Positions 33,184 through 44,209 of a stretch of DNA of 64,000 nt are shown here, in pieces (within the stretch, counting starts at the first letter, position 1; every line of letters starts with the position of its first letter). The notes beneath the pieces are model-generated. The model saw only the letters and a program-made list of their open reading frames with translations. It had not been told where the DNA came from and did not search any database. The DNA comes from Channallabes apus (Eukaryota; Chordata; Actinopteri; Siluriformes; Clariidae): positions 3,581,467 through 3,645,466 of the forward strand of contig CM060113.1 of NCBI GenBank assembly GCA_030522415.1, written 5' to 3'. The position numbers and the translations under genes are program-made.

Positions 33184-33528
33184 CTGAAAGTAATGCAAAA
33201 GTGGACTTAACTTTTTTTTTTTGCACATATTGGTAGCAACATAGAACCCTTTATGGAAAAATCACTTTGTGGTTTGTCTTCAATGTTGCTCTCCACTTAT
33301 TTCAACTTCTTCACTCATCACTGTGCACATTGCTCTGGTCAATGGCGTCATCATCATAACTGTTTTATCGCACAGTGGGAGAAAATCAACTGCAGCAAAG
33401 ACGATTGGGTTCAAAGCTGGCAGAAGTGCACGGCTCCTGATGGAGAGCAACGCAAGGTGCGAGTGAAGGCTTTTCATGTGATAACACACAAAACAAAACT
33501 AAACAAGATGATTAAAAGAAGAAACTAT

Positions 33529-33590
33529 ACCACTTTTCCACCAATGCGGTTCCAGAGCTAGCTCGGATCCGGTGCCAGTTTTTTGTTTTC
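33529..33590 (+). mobile_element. Fragment of a DNA-transposon end
   Basis: The words ccacttttccaccaatgcgg, ttccagagctagctcgg and ccggtgccag resemble the terminal repeat of a fish non-autonomous DNA transposon whose ends read ttttccaccaaNNNggttc. No partner end is present. Confidence 0.35.
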
Positions 33591-34470
33591 AATTCATTAC
33601 TAAATTATGTAAAGTGCTCCATGTGTTAATTTCATCCTTTGTTACCATTTTTTTTTTTTACATACACTATTATTACCATGGCATGACATGGTCATGTGAT
33701 TTAGGGAGTTCATTATGAGAAGGTGTGAATTTCTAACACACATGTACACACACCATGTGCGCACGCACACACACGCACACACACACACACACAGTCTTAC
33801 CCTTGTTCTTGTTCTACCTCTCTGCTTCTACAGTTAAAAAAAAAAAAAAAAAAAAAACTCGGGTGCTTTGCTGCTCGAGTGCCCAGGCGTTCTTGACACC
33901 TCAACAAAGTCATGGCACACGACTTCATCAAGCTCCAGTTAAGGCCCCAGACCTCATCAAGACAAAGTGAACGTGAAGAACGTCCTCGACGTTAAAGTCA
34001 AAGCAAAGTGAACTTCGAGCAGTTACTAAAGCCAGTGACCTGAATAGAGCAGTCACGCTTTATGCTAACGCTTTTAAAAAATGAACCCGGTTTTATTATG
34101 TACAGCTTGTCAAACATTGTGGATTTAAAAGAGAGGAAGAAAAAAAACAGGATTTAAAATGTCAGAGAGACAGAGAGAGACAGACAGAGAGACAGAGAGA
34201 GAGAGACAGAGAGAGAGAGACAGAGAGAGAGAACATAAAATATAACATAAAGTTAATGTTAATCTCTTTGCATTGATATTTACATTGACTTTGTGTTAGC
34301 GAAAGCAAACAAATTTGAACTTTAGGCTTTAAGTAAAGCCTTGTGTTTGTCATCATGGTGTTTACACGCTGATCATTACGGGGCGTTGTTTAGAAAAATA
34401 AACAAACTAAAATGATTATTATTATTATTATTATTATTATAGTTACAGTATTATTTCTAATATGTTTACA

Positions 34471-34507
<37 letters not shown>

Positions 34508-34751
34508 GTGTGTGTGTGTGTTTATCCCTAAACAGCCTCAGACTCAAAAACAATGCAGAAGCTCATTAAGGAATTTCAGTAATCTCAGTTTTATTAACTG
34601 TAAATTAGTTTGTTATTGCAGTGTGTAGGATATAAATTCTCAAAATTCAGGTTATTAAAAAGTCGCTGTTAACCTTAAAATGAAACGTGACCAAAATCTG
34701 ACATTTAACCTTTAATAAAAAAAAAATATTTAAAGGAATAATAAAAACAAA
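33591..34751. other. Anonymous DNA dense in microsatellites
   Basis: Tracts: (CA)n 33764-33793, (A)n 33836-33857, an AGAGAC-type run 34160-34231, (ATT)n 34413-34440 and (TG)n 34475-34520. No coding evidence. Confidence 0.6.
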
Positions 34752-34825
34752 CAATCAATATTTTTCAATAGATCGGTCTCTTCCAAACGGTCGAGAAATC
34801 GCTTCATGGAAAAAGTATCAATACT
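34752..34825 (+). repeat. Dispersed repeat X, copy 1
   Basis: The segment runs from caatcaatatttttcaatag through gtctcttccaaacggtcgag to aaaaagtatcaatact. It recurs about 1.7 kb downstream at 36441-36522. Identity of the element is unknown. Confidence 0.75.
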
Positions 34826-35734
34826 TGTGCAAATAATAATAATAATAATAAAAGAGACATAAAATGCTTATGAATATAAAATACAGTTACAAATACAAAC
34901 TTTATTTAATAGTTCAGTAGAAGACGTGTTCCATAAACTTTATTTCTTGTTGCAAACTCCAACACCTTTGAAAAGGCATATTATTTAAATGCAGTGTCAT
35001 TTGTTTATTTCTTAATTAATTAATTAGTTTATTTATTTATGCTTAGCAGACCTCAACCAAATGGTAGAGATGGTTAAGTCAGGCTAACACATTTTTAATG
35101 AGCTGCCACCAAAAGGTTGAGCGGAACATTGAAGGGTTAAAAGGTTTTCAGGTCGACTTGAAGACTGAAGCTTCAGTATGAGGAGGTTTGGAAATTAGCT
35201 CTGAAGACCTCTGGGGTGTTGCTATTTTTGGGCTCTAATTGGTTGCGAAGACGTCCCCAATAGGTTTCTGGTGGTGGAGACGTCCTGCAGTCCTACATGT
35301 GTCTCTGAGTGAGCTGTGATGATCCTCAGGACTACCGTGAATCCTGCAGACGGGCAACGACCTCAGGGTGGGACAGACTGCTGCAGGACATCAGCGAGAC
35401 AGGTTTAAAAGCTTGAGTTTAAAAAATATAATGAGCAGCAATTAACACATTACATCTCACTTGATTTGATTTGCTTTTTTTTGTTCTTTTTGATCATGTG
35501 ACACCTGAGACTCTACTCTCACCCGCTGTAGTGATTTAAAATAAATACATGTAAAAAGAACATGATACAAACTCACACACTCACACGCTCGCTTTTTGTC
35601 TCACGTTTTTCACGTGTAAAATGTCCAGGAGAGTCATGATGTTTAGCAGACTCGAGTTACAGACATTTCATCACCAATTAACCTCTGATCTCACTAATGA
35701 GCAGCTGCCAGAGCAAAGGCCAGATGCTGTAATC

Positions 35735-35797
<63 letters not shown>

Positions 35798-36440
35798 AGA
35801 AAAACGCAGGATCTTGTTCTGTTACTCAGAGCTGTACTGTGATTGATCACCGATGTCTTGTGTGATTATTTATGTCGCGTTTCTGCTGATGAAAGAGAAA
35901 ACAAGGTGCGAGTCTGGCAGGTTTTCACACCGACAAAGCGCATACACTCGAAAATGAGCGTTCACTTGTCTGGAACTTGCCATCAGGAGGAAAAAGTGAG
36001 CAAAAAGAAAAGAAAAAAAGAAAAGCCACACAGAACTGTTCCTTCTGGTGCTTCAGCTCTGCACTCGCTTCGTATAAACTGTTTCTATATTTATTCTTTT
36101 CATATAATTAAACTCACTTTCACTAGACATGTAACACTTTTGGGAAAAAGGGAATAAAATGCAGAACAATTATATAACAGCTAAAGATAATTCTGTAATT
36201 TAGGGTTTAAGGTTATAAAATTCAGATGAAAAACGATGAAAAAATGCATAAAATATGTTAGAAATGCAGCTCCTGCTGTACTTTAATTATTTTGAATCAA
36301 ATATTTATTTCTTTTATTTATTCATTGTTTATTTGTTTGTTGTTGGGTTAAATTGGAAGAAGAAAAAAAAAAAAAAACGGCACGGATATTAAGAGGTTGA
36401 TTAAGAAAATGTATTTGAAGCTACACTATAATAATGACAC
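34826..36440. other. Anonymous DNA with a long (CA)n
   Basis: Apart from the CA tract at 35737-35794 and an A run near 36364-36377, no repeat end or exon is recognised. The segment 35040-35400 is non-repetitive. Confidence 0.45.
35737..35794 (+). repeat. (CA)n microsatellite
   Basis: A perfect CA run of about 58 bases followed by a short GA run. Confidence 0.95.
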
Positions 36441-36522
36441 CCAATAAATATTTTTAAATAGGCCAAAGAATACGTCTCTTCCAAACGGTTGAGAAATCAC
36501 TTCATGGTAAAAGTATCAATAC
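36441..36522 (+). repeat. Dispersed repeat X, copy 2
   Basis: Same wording as 34752-34825: ccaataaatatttttaaata, cgtctcttccaaacggttga, gaaatcacttcatggtaaaa, gtatcaatac. Same orientation as copy 1. The spacing (about 1.7 kb) and lack of matching flanks argue for two insertions or an old local duplication. Confidence 0.75.
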
Positions 36523-36551
36523 ATTTACGTACAAATACCAAGTCATAATGA

Positions 36552-36724
36552 TACTGGTGACATAATGGCACTGTCGCCTTGCACCTCCAGGGTCCGGGTT
36601 CGATTCCCACCTGTGTGTGTGTGGAGTTCTCATGTTCTCCGGGGACTCGGGTTTCCTCCCACGGTCCAAAGACATGCAGTTTAGGTTAATTGGCGTCCCA
36701 AATTGCCCGTAGTGTGAATGACAC
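36552..36724 (+). mobile_element. SINE family A, 5' half
   Basis: Head gcactgtcgccttgcacctc, ggttcgattcccacctg, catgttctccggggactcgg and the ttggcgtcccaaattgcccg segment are present; the 3' third is missing. Confidence 0.8.
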
Positions 36725-37498
36725 TCGGGCATCGAACTGGCAACCCGACCCTTTAAATAACTGCCACAGACAATTGCCAGATGGCATGTGAACGGAGCAA
36801 AAACAAGCAAACAAACAAAGAATAATAATACAATTCAATACAAAATGCTTCTACTTCATGTGATAAAAAGGTACAAAAGGACAAAAGTATTGGGACATTA
36901 AATACAATTTATTTCTTATTGTATTTTGTATCAAGACAGAAATTGTTACATGAAAAAAATAACCAAATATTCCATTCGGTAAAGGACTTTTACATAAAAC
37001 AGTACAGGAGCTAATATATGTTTGGACGAGGAAACAGAGGGATAAAGAGGACGTGAGGGAGGACAGGGACGGAGACGGATTGGTCACTAATGCACACATC
37101 TCATCAAAAACACAGTGGAGAGAGAGAGAGAGGGGGGGGGGTGAAAAAAATAGAAATTAAAATGTAGATTAAGAAAGACAACCAATAACAAATCAAATTG
37201 ATTAAAAAAAAGAGGGAAAAAATGTCTTTGAAAAAAACACAGAAAGGGAACAAAAGACAGAAAAACAGAACCAAAGAGAATCACGAGGAACGTAAATGAG
37301 AAAAAGGAGAGAAAAAATACAAAACTAAGTTGATAGATAGATAGATAGATGTTCTCTCCACAAAAGAAGGAAGGAGAGAGAGAGAGAGAGTTACTCTACC
37401 TTTGACTTTAACTAAATGTCTTTACTCTTTAATTTAATAGTAATATTTTTTACTCATTTTACTTTTTTCTTTCTTTCTTTCTTTTTTTTTGAGATCCT
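36725..37498. other. Anonymous A-rich DNA with simple repeats
   Basis: Contains a (GA)n-(G)n run at 37117-37141, (GATA)n 37331-37350, (GA)n 37374-37391 and a TTTC tract 37464-37490. No gene recognised. Confidence 0.5.
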
Positions 37499-37804
37499 GT
37501 GGCAGCACATGGTGTAGCGGTTAGCACTGTCATCTTGCACCTCCAGGGTTCGGGTTCGATTCCCGTCTCCGTGTGTGTGGAGTTTGCATGTTCTCCCCGT
37601 GCTTGGTGGGTTTCCTCCGGGTTTTCGGGTTTCCTCCTACAGTCCAAAGACCTGCAGATTAGGGTTACTTGGCGTTCCCAAATTGCCTGTAGTGTGTGTG
37701 TGTGTGTGTGTGTTTCCGGTGTTGGATTGGCACCCTGTCCAAGGTGTCCTTGTGCCCTAAGTCTCCTGGGTAAAGAAAGCTGTACAGATAATGAGTGAGT
37801 GAAA
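37499..37804 (+). mobile_element. SINE family A, nearly complete
   Basis: Head gtggcagcacatggtgtagc, ggttagcactgtcatcttgc, a single B-box ggttcgattcccgtctc, the gcatgttctccccgtgcttg block, a TG run at 37693-37713, ggcaccctgtccaaggtg, and a short gagtgagtgaa tail. Unlike the young subfamily it has one B-box word only. Confidence 0.88.
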
Positions 37805-37923
37805 GTTAGTGAGAGAGACAGAGCGGTTATTTAGTTAATTTCTTGTAACTTAGTTCTAAGCCTCGGCAACATGAATATAAATACTTGTATTTATGCCAAT
37901 AAAGCACCTTAGAATCTTGATAA

Positions 37924-37954
<31 letters not shown>

Positions 37955-38049
37955 AGAGAAGAGATGAAAATTGACAGAGAGCAAGCGGTGTTGAGAAAAA
38001 GAAAAGTAGAGAAAAGAGGTGAAGATGAAAGGGAGATAAAGAGAAAGAG

Positions 38050-38092
<43 letters not shown>

Positions 38093-38540
38093 CAGAGTAA
38101 ATGCTCTTGAAAAGGGGGGGGGGGTAAATAAACCATCTGTATTGGAGTTATTGCGAGTTGACCATCGTTCATTAGCTCGTGTTAAATCCAGACCTGTGTG
38201 TAAAAAAAAACACATTTTATTAAAAATATTCATGAGTTAAAAATTCCGCCTCCATTAACGCCGTGCAGTTTTTCAATAATGGACTTACCGCCGTTTTCAA
38301 CTGTTTTTTTTTTTCTTTCTCTTTCCTTTTCTAATATAACAGCTGATTATTATTGAACTCTGACCCGCTTTAACATTTTTCAAAAAGCTCTCAGAACTTT
38401 TGGGCGCAGCTCACCAGTCGTGTTAATGAATCACACCGAGAGTCAATTTTACGCTAATTAATAAATAATCTAACGCTCCATTATAGACTTATAATGATTT
38501 AATAACTATATATATATAAAATTATAGAATTATAATTTAC
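37805..38540. other. Anonymous DNA with two (GA)n tracts and a G run
   Basis: (GA)n at 37925-37951 and 38052-38088, a G run at 38115-38123, and a T-rich run at 38305-38330. No exon or mobile element recognised. Confidence 0.5.
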
Positions 38541-38553
38541 TAACTTCTCTCCA
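38541..38553 (+). repeat. SINE target-site duplication, left copy
   Basis: TAACTTCTCTCCA, identical to 38932-38944. Confidence 0.95.
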
Positions 38554-38931
38554 GGCGGCGCGGTGGTGTAGTGGTTAGCACTGTCGCCTTGCACCTCCAG
38601 GGTCTGGGTTCGATTCCCCGGCCAGGCTCGATTCCCGTCTCTGTGTGCATGGAGTTTGCATGTTCTCCCCGTGCTTGGTGGGTTTCCTCCGGGTACTCCG
38701 GTTTCCTCCCACAGTCCAAAGATATGCAGGTTAGGCTAATTGGCGTTCCCAAATTGCCCGTAGTGTGTGATTGGGTGTGTGAGAGTGTGTATGTGTGTGT
38801 GCCCTGCGATGGATTGGCACCCTGTCCAGGGTGTACCCCGCCTAGTGCCCGAAGTCTCCTGGGATAGGCTCCAGGTCCCCCGCGACCCTGAACACAGGAT
38901 TAAGCGGTATAGAAAATGAATGATGAATGAA
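38554..38931 (+). mobile_element. SINE family A, full length with perfect 13-bp target duplication
   Basis: The best-preserved copy: head ggcggcgcggtggtgtagtg, two cgattcccc/cgattcccg words separated by ggccaggct, the gcatgttctccccgtgcttg and ttggcgttcccaaattgccc blocks, the 3' end ggattaagcggtatagaaaa, and a GAATGA tail. TAACTTCTCTCCA lies immediately before (38541-38553) and after (38932-38944). Such a target duplication shows insertion by a LINE enzyme, confirming it as a retroposon. The body has no protein-coding role; open frames in it are accidental. Confidence 0.95.
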
Positions 38932-38944
38932 TAACTTCTCTCCA
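38932..38944 (+). repeat. SINE target-site duplication, right copy
   Basis: TAACTTCTCTCCA, identical to 38541-38553. Confidence 0.95.
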
Positions 38945-39412
38945 TTATAGATTCGCTTTGACTTTCCATCAGCTTTACACAAAAGGTAAGAGTAAATATT
39001 CATGATGTTCTAAATGGGGAGTAAAACAGTCGAGTCTCTGCTCCGTCCAGGACGCTGATTGTGTTTCTTATAACAAACATTGTGACATGCTTATCTCACT
39101 TTATTATTGATTGAAGAATCAGCAGTTGTTTTCTTTTTTTTTTTTTTACATAATTTGAAGCATTTTCTCGAAACCTCGTTCTGAGTCTGTGAACTCTGTA
39201 GTTATTTTCTGATCAAAACTACGCCTAAGTCGTCATGACAGAGACTGAAAAGGCACGAGGCTGCAGTTTGTCTTTAAGACATTTATCAATACAAAGTTAC
39301 ACATTACTGTATGTGGAAGATCGATGGCGAGAGATCCGACGGGATTCTATCTAATTTCCTGCTTTTTTACTGATTATACTGTATCTTACTGACAGACGAT
39401 GTCATTACATCA
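38945..39412. other. Nothing recognised
   Basis: Anonymous sequence with a T run at about 39132-39147. Confidence 0.4.
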
Positions 39413-39694
39413 GGCCGCACGGTGGCATTGTGGTTAGCACTGTGGCCTCGCACCTCCGCCTCATGTTCTCCCCGTGCTCGGTGGGTTTCCTCAGGGTAAT
39501 CCGGTTTCCTCCAACACTCCAAAGACATGCAGATTTACAAAGTGTCTGTAGTGTGTGAGTGTGTGCTTGTTTGTGCCCTGTGATGGACTGGCACCACGTC
39601 TAGATCATAACCCGGGTAGTGCCCCGAGTACCCTGTGGTTAGGCTTAGAGGCTTCCGTCGGATAAGTGGTATAGAGGATCAGTGAGTGAGTGAG
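39413..39694 (+). mobile_element. SINE family A, internally deleted
   Basis: Head ggccgcacggtggcattgtg, then gcactgtggcctcgcacctc, joined directly to the catgttctccccgtgctcgg block because the B-box segment is deleted. The 3' part (ctggcaccacgtctagatca, ggataagtggtatagaggat) and a GTGA-rich tail are present. Confidence 0.8.
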
Positions 39695-41860
39695 CAAGTT
39701 TAAAATCACAATACAGAACCAAAACAAACAAACAAACAAACAAACAAATAAATAAATACATTAGAAATGTGAACATGGGAAACTGTACATAGCGCAGTAT
39801 GAAGAATTACAGCACGGACTTTCTACGCCTCCTGACGTCCTCACATTCTCCTCCACATCACAACACACACCGCTGAGAGAATCTTCTCGAGTGTCTCATC
39901 CATCATCTGCAGGCGTCTGCTGTGACATCATCACACACCGCAACCATGGCAGCCGGGAACCGGTTCATCGTTAGCTGATCAAACACTTTAAACACTGGAG
40001 GAGTCGAGATTCACCTGAGAGCAGCTCATCAATTCAGGACAGATTTACAGAACAAACAATAAGTTTAATGTATGGAGAAAAAACCCATGACAGATTATGA
40101 GAACTGGTTCAGTCATTTTGTATGTAATGATGAACACAAGGAACTGATGCTTTGATGTTTTTTGGGAGAGAGATGATTCAACAGAGAAGCAGTAAACTGC
40201 ATTTTTGTTCATCTCGACATAAGCGACTGACGATGAAGCAAACAGCAGATTGTTGTACAGAAACATTTGCATGAATGTAGGAAATCATTTGCGATTTGTT
40301 CCAAAGAATGAGAGGCTGCTTTTATGATGTGCACAAGTGAAGTTGGTACAAGTGGTTTTGAGAATTTTTGTTCTGATTTGGGAAATTAACCAAAGTTACT
40401 GAGAAAAAAACTTATTTACAAAAAAAAAAAAATAATAATTTTTTCTCTAAATCAGTTTCCTTTTCTTAGAGACAGAATGTTTATTTTGATTAATCAGTTT
40501 CTCTTTTGATTTACTGATTTAAAACAAACAAATAAAGTTATTCTCTTTTTTATTTCTAAAAATATTTTTTTCTTGTCCATCTTTCTAATTATCTAATTAT
40601 TCCTCATTGTATCTGACTTATCTGGATTTTTTTTTTTTTATAAAAATCCACATTATTTTCCAATTTCTTTCATAAAATTTTTCTTTCTTTTCATTTTCTA
40701 GTCATTTTAATTATATTTATCTACCTGGCTCATAAAAAAATTATCTATTTCTTAATTTAATTTAATAAACATTTTTCTTTCATTTAATTTTTCCCCCATT
40801 GGCTTAATCAACTCTTTCTGTTTTTTTTATTTACCAAAAGTTCCTTTTTCTTTTAATTTATTTGCATCCAAATGTTTTTGTTTTCATGCATACATGTGAC
40901 TTTCTTCTTTAACTTTTTACCCCCCAAAACTTTCTTTTTTATGTATTATTATTAAATAATCTATTTATTAAAATCACGTTACTATTTTCCTACCTTATAT
41001 GTTTTGCCAAAATTTTTTTTATTTAATTTACCTAAACAAATGTGTTCTTTTTTTGCATTTATAAATGTGGCTTTTTTCTTTTGTTTTCATCTGTCTGTTT
41101 TGTTTTGAATGTCGTTACATTAAAAGAGAGAATGAGTACATTTATAGATTTGTGTGTGTTTCATATCCTAGTCTTTGGTGATTAAAAGTTAAAGGTGCTG
41201 TAGTTGGTGTGAGTTTAAAGGTCAGCTCTGTCACTGGGCCACGTTTATTCCCTTAATAAAGACTCTGAGATCGGGTTCCTCCCTGTGCTTCATGTCTTTC
41301 AGCCTCATTTCAGGTTGTAAGAGAGAGAGACCGAGTGAGGACGAAGTTCTCAGACAGCTTCAGCTCGGGGACTGAAGGACGAGTGCTCGGGGACAGGAGG
41401 GAAAAAACCTGCACCAGTTTGGACCTTAAACTCTGTTCCAGTTTCCACCCTTCCTCGATTTCACCGTCTCTGATTTTCTCTCTCGCTGTTCCGACTGTGC
41501 CCTCGCTAATATTAGTACGTTTATTAATTATATTAAATTAACTGTCAAAATGGTTAATTAGCATAATTAATGTGGCGTGGCTCAAATTCTCAGTGCTCTT
41601 TCAAAATGTTAAAATAGCTCAAAGTGAATTGTCAGAAATGCATAATTACTGTAATTAATTAACCTTGGAGTTCTGGTGGAGGTCCTGAAGACCTTCTTTA
41701 AGGTTCCAGCTCAAATAATGTACTTACAAAAGCATGTATTCAGTTATGTATGTATGTGTTTGTTCATTTATTAATTTATTGCTTTATTACTCCATAATAG
41801 GATTTTTTTTTTTAAAAAGGACTTAACATGAATGAATACCATTATAAAAAAAGACAGAAA
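39695..41860. other. Anonymous DNA with a T-rich strand at 40380-41105
   Basis: A (CAAA)n run lies at 39722-39755. From 40380 to 41105 the plus strand is strongly T-rich with many TTTCTTTT words. The rest is anonymous. No exon or mobile element recognised. Confidence 0.5.
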
Positions 41861-42090
41861 GTGAGGAATATAGTAAATAAATAAATAAATAAATAAATGA
41901 AGGTGGAAGAAAGGGGGGACATGAATGAATGAATAAGTGAATGAAACAAATAAATAAATAAATAAATAAATAAAGGGAGAAAAGAAAGAAAGAAAGTAAA
42001 AAAGAAAGAAAGAATGAAAAATGGAAAGGGGGAACATGAATGAATGAATAAGTATATAAATAAATAAAAAGAAAGAAAGAAAGAGAAGGG
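41861..42090 (+). repeat. Compound tetranucleotide tract (AAAT, GAAT, GAAA)
   Basis: Successive runs of AAATA, GAATGAAT and GAAAGAAA units, interrupted by short GGGGA words, over about 220 bases. It has an approximate internal duplication: gaaggtggaagaaagggggg / gaaaaatggaaagggggaac, each followed by atgaatgaatgaataagt. Confidence 0.85.
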
Positions 42091-43469
42091 AAAATACGGA
42101 TAACATGTTGATTATAAGAAACAGGGAAAGTTAGTTAGAAATAACACATGGGACAACAAACAAACAAACAATAAAAAACAATAATAGTAAAAAATATAAA
42201 ATTGTAAAACTTCTAGATATAAGAACAACAAATAACAAATTTGTAACACAAACTCATATTGTTCATTTCTTAACGTTTGCATTGATGTTAAATTTTTTAT
42301 CTTTAATTTACTTTAAATGTTTACTGTACCTTTATATAGCAACAGCTGGATGGATTTCTGCCTAAAACTCCTTAAAATAACTAATTGTTTTGATCTGCTG
42401 TTATTGGTACCAGGTCTGGAAGCGCACCAGGCAGACAAACACGACTCCAGAGATCCAGAACAAAATGGTGAGTTAGTGTTTGATGACTCATTTACGGCGC
42501 TCCTCGTGTTTGCTCATCGTTACAGAAGCACAGCAGCGCGTGAGCGAGCGAGCGAACAAGGTGCAACTCGTCCCAGCAGCGTCTAAGTGACACCAGGCAG
42601 TTCTCTCCAACCCACACATGATCGCTCTCAGTAATAGAGTTGTGACTGCGTATTGAAATCCGTCAGAGGAGGAAATATTCTGTACGGGAGAAACTGCAGG
42701 GATGAAGCTACACCGCGTGGCTCGTCTGTCCTTCTCATAGCATCTCTCATCTTGTTTATAGAATATAATACACATGTGACATCAGTTATAATTACTGATC
42801 AGTCATCTAAAGTCTTAATAAGGCTACATTATTATTTATTGTTCGAGATATGAATTAAATTCTCCTAACTCATGGTAATGTGCATAATTACCGGCTTTCA
42901 TTATTAGACAATCCTGATAGTTGAGAATTCTAACACGAGTTGACTGTATTTTATTATTATTATTTTGTAGGTTTTGTAGTTTTAGGCATGAAATTAAAGG
43001 AAAGTCTCAACTTTTAAACACAGCATTAATACAGCCGTCTCACGCTGTTCCTCTACAGAAAACATTCATACACCGTGGATGGTTGAAACTGCAACTGCAG
43101 TGAGGATATCTGGGAAGAAATGAAAAACTTTGCATAGCTGGAGTTCTGCCTTCATAATGTGTCCGAGATGGAACTGTAGCCAAGGAAGCACTCAGGAGAG
43201 CCTCATGAATGTGTGTGTGTGTGTGTGTGTGTGAGGGAAAGAGAGATAGAAGAAACAGAAAAAGAGAGAGAAATCAATCACGGAGGATATTTTCATGTAA
43301 GCTGGGAGGAAATCTGATTCAAAAGACTGTAGTGTCTTTGGCAGTGGTGTGCCTGAGATATCTGAGGTGTGTGAGAGGGGTAGATGTTCAGTCACATATG
43401 TGTTTGATTCAAGTTCGTGAAAAAGTTAATTGGTTAGAAAGAAGGATGGAAATGTCAAACCGTGCATGA
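42091..43469. other. Anonymous DNA with one exon candidate
   Basis: Holds a (TG)n at 43209-43233 and an AAC/AAT-rich part. Only the segment 42414-42467 has exon-like borders (reported separately). Confidence 0.4.
42414..42467 (+). other. Candidate 54-bp exon (unproven)
   Basis: The segment is preceded by a pyrimidine-containing ttattggtaccag and followed by gtgagt, a strong consensus donor. It is 54 bases, a multiple of three, and open in all three frames (one reads VWKRTRQTNTTPEIQNKM). I recognise no protein from it. It may be a chance match: short segments with splice-like borders are expected in 64 kb. Confidence 0.2.
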
Positions 43470-43826
43470 AGTACCATCCAAAAGTTCAGACACACCTTCT
43501 AATTCAATATATTTTTTGTTTTGGGATTTTTTTTTATATTCTAGAACAATACTGAAGATTTCAAATCTATGAAATAATACATATGGAATTAAATAATTAA
43601 GTAACAACAATGACGACAAAACAAAAACAACAACAACAACATCGCTGTTATTATTTTATGACATGAAGGTCAGCTGCTCTTGAACAGTTCCTGCAAGAAC
43701 AATATTGTGTCAAGTACATTTGCAAAATCCATCGAGTTTCATTCACTGATAATGAAACTGGCTCTCATGAAGACCTTCCCAGTTGCTCCTCTGCTGCAGA
43801 GGAGAAGTTCATTTTGAGTTACAGCA
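43470..43826 (+). pseudogene. Tc1 transposon remnant (left end and N-terminal part)
   Basis: Starts with ccatccaaaagttcagacac, the end of a very common fish Tc1 family. Then come text matching its leader (gaagatttcaaatctatgaa, tacatatggaattaaataat) and coding remnants around gataatgaaactggctctca and tctgctgcagaggagaagtt, from the N-terminal DNA-binding half. Frames are broken and much is missing. It is interrupted at 43826 by a SINE and appears to resume at 44051 (acctcagattaagtagcaga). Confidence 0.7.
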
Positions 43827-43836
43827 CCTTAGATTA

Positions 43837-44050
43837 GAGTTACATCACTTTATATTTACTGCATTTGGCAGATGCCCCTTATGCAGAGTGACTAACATTT
43901 TTACCTTGTTATATATCTGAGCGGTTGAGGGTTATGGGACATAGGGACTCCAGAACCCAAGAGTGGTAGCATGGTGGTGCTGGGGTTTGAACCTGTGACT
44001 GTCTGATTCATAGCCCAACACCTTAACCACTGAGCTACCCCTGACCCATG
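43837..44050 (-). mobile_element. SINE family B inside the Tc1 remnant
   Basis: On the minus strand: head gtagctcagtggttaaggtg, B-box ggttcaaaccccagcac, the ccctcaaccgctcagatata block and the tgcatttggcagatg-type tail. The 11-base words acctTagatta (43826-43836) and acctCagatta (44051-44061) flank it as a target duplication with one mismatch. Confidence 0.82.
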
Positions 44051-44116
44051 ACCTCAGATTAAGTAGCAGACAATAGCAGAGTAAAATCCATAGGGTGTTA
44101 CTGGCATGACACCATG

Positions 44117-44137
44117 ACCCTAACCCTAACCCTAACC
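44117..44137 (+). repeat. Short interstitial telomere-like repeat
   Basis: ACCCTAACCCTAACCCTAAC continues for one more C: about three and a half units of CCCTAA, the vertebrate telomere repeat in reverse orientation. Confidence 0.9.
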
Positions 44138-44209
44138 AATGCACAAAGCTAGGTCCATAAAGATATGGATGTGTGAAAGAACTCGGCTGGATTAAGAATT
44201 CGATGTTAT

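Noticed and set aside
33253..33561. Plus-strand open frame of 102 codons
   Set aside because: No recognised domain, several competing frames on both strands, and it ends in a transposon-like fragment.
37500..37600. tRNA gene (A-box and B-box-like words in the SINE head)
   Set aside because: The same head occurs in many SINE copies here and does not fold with a proper anticodon arm; these are SINE promoters, not tRNA genes.
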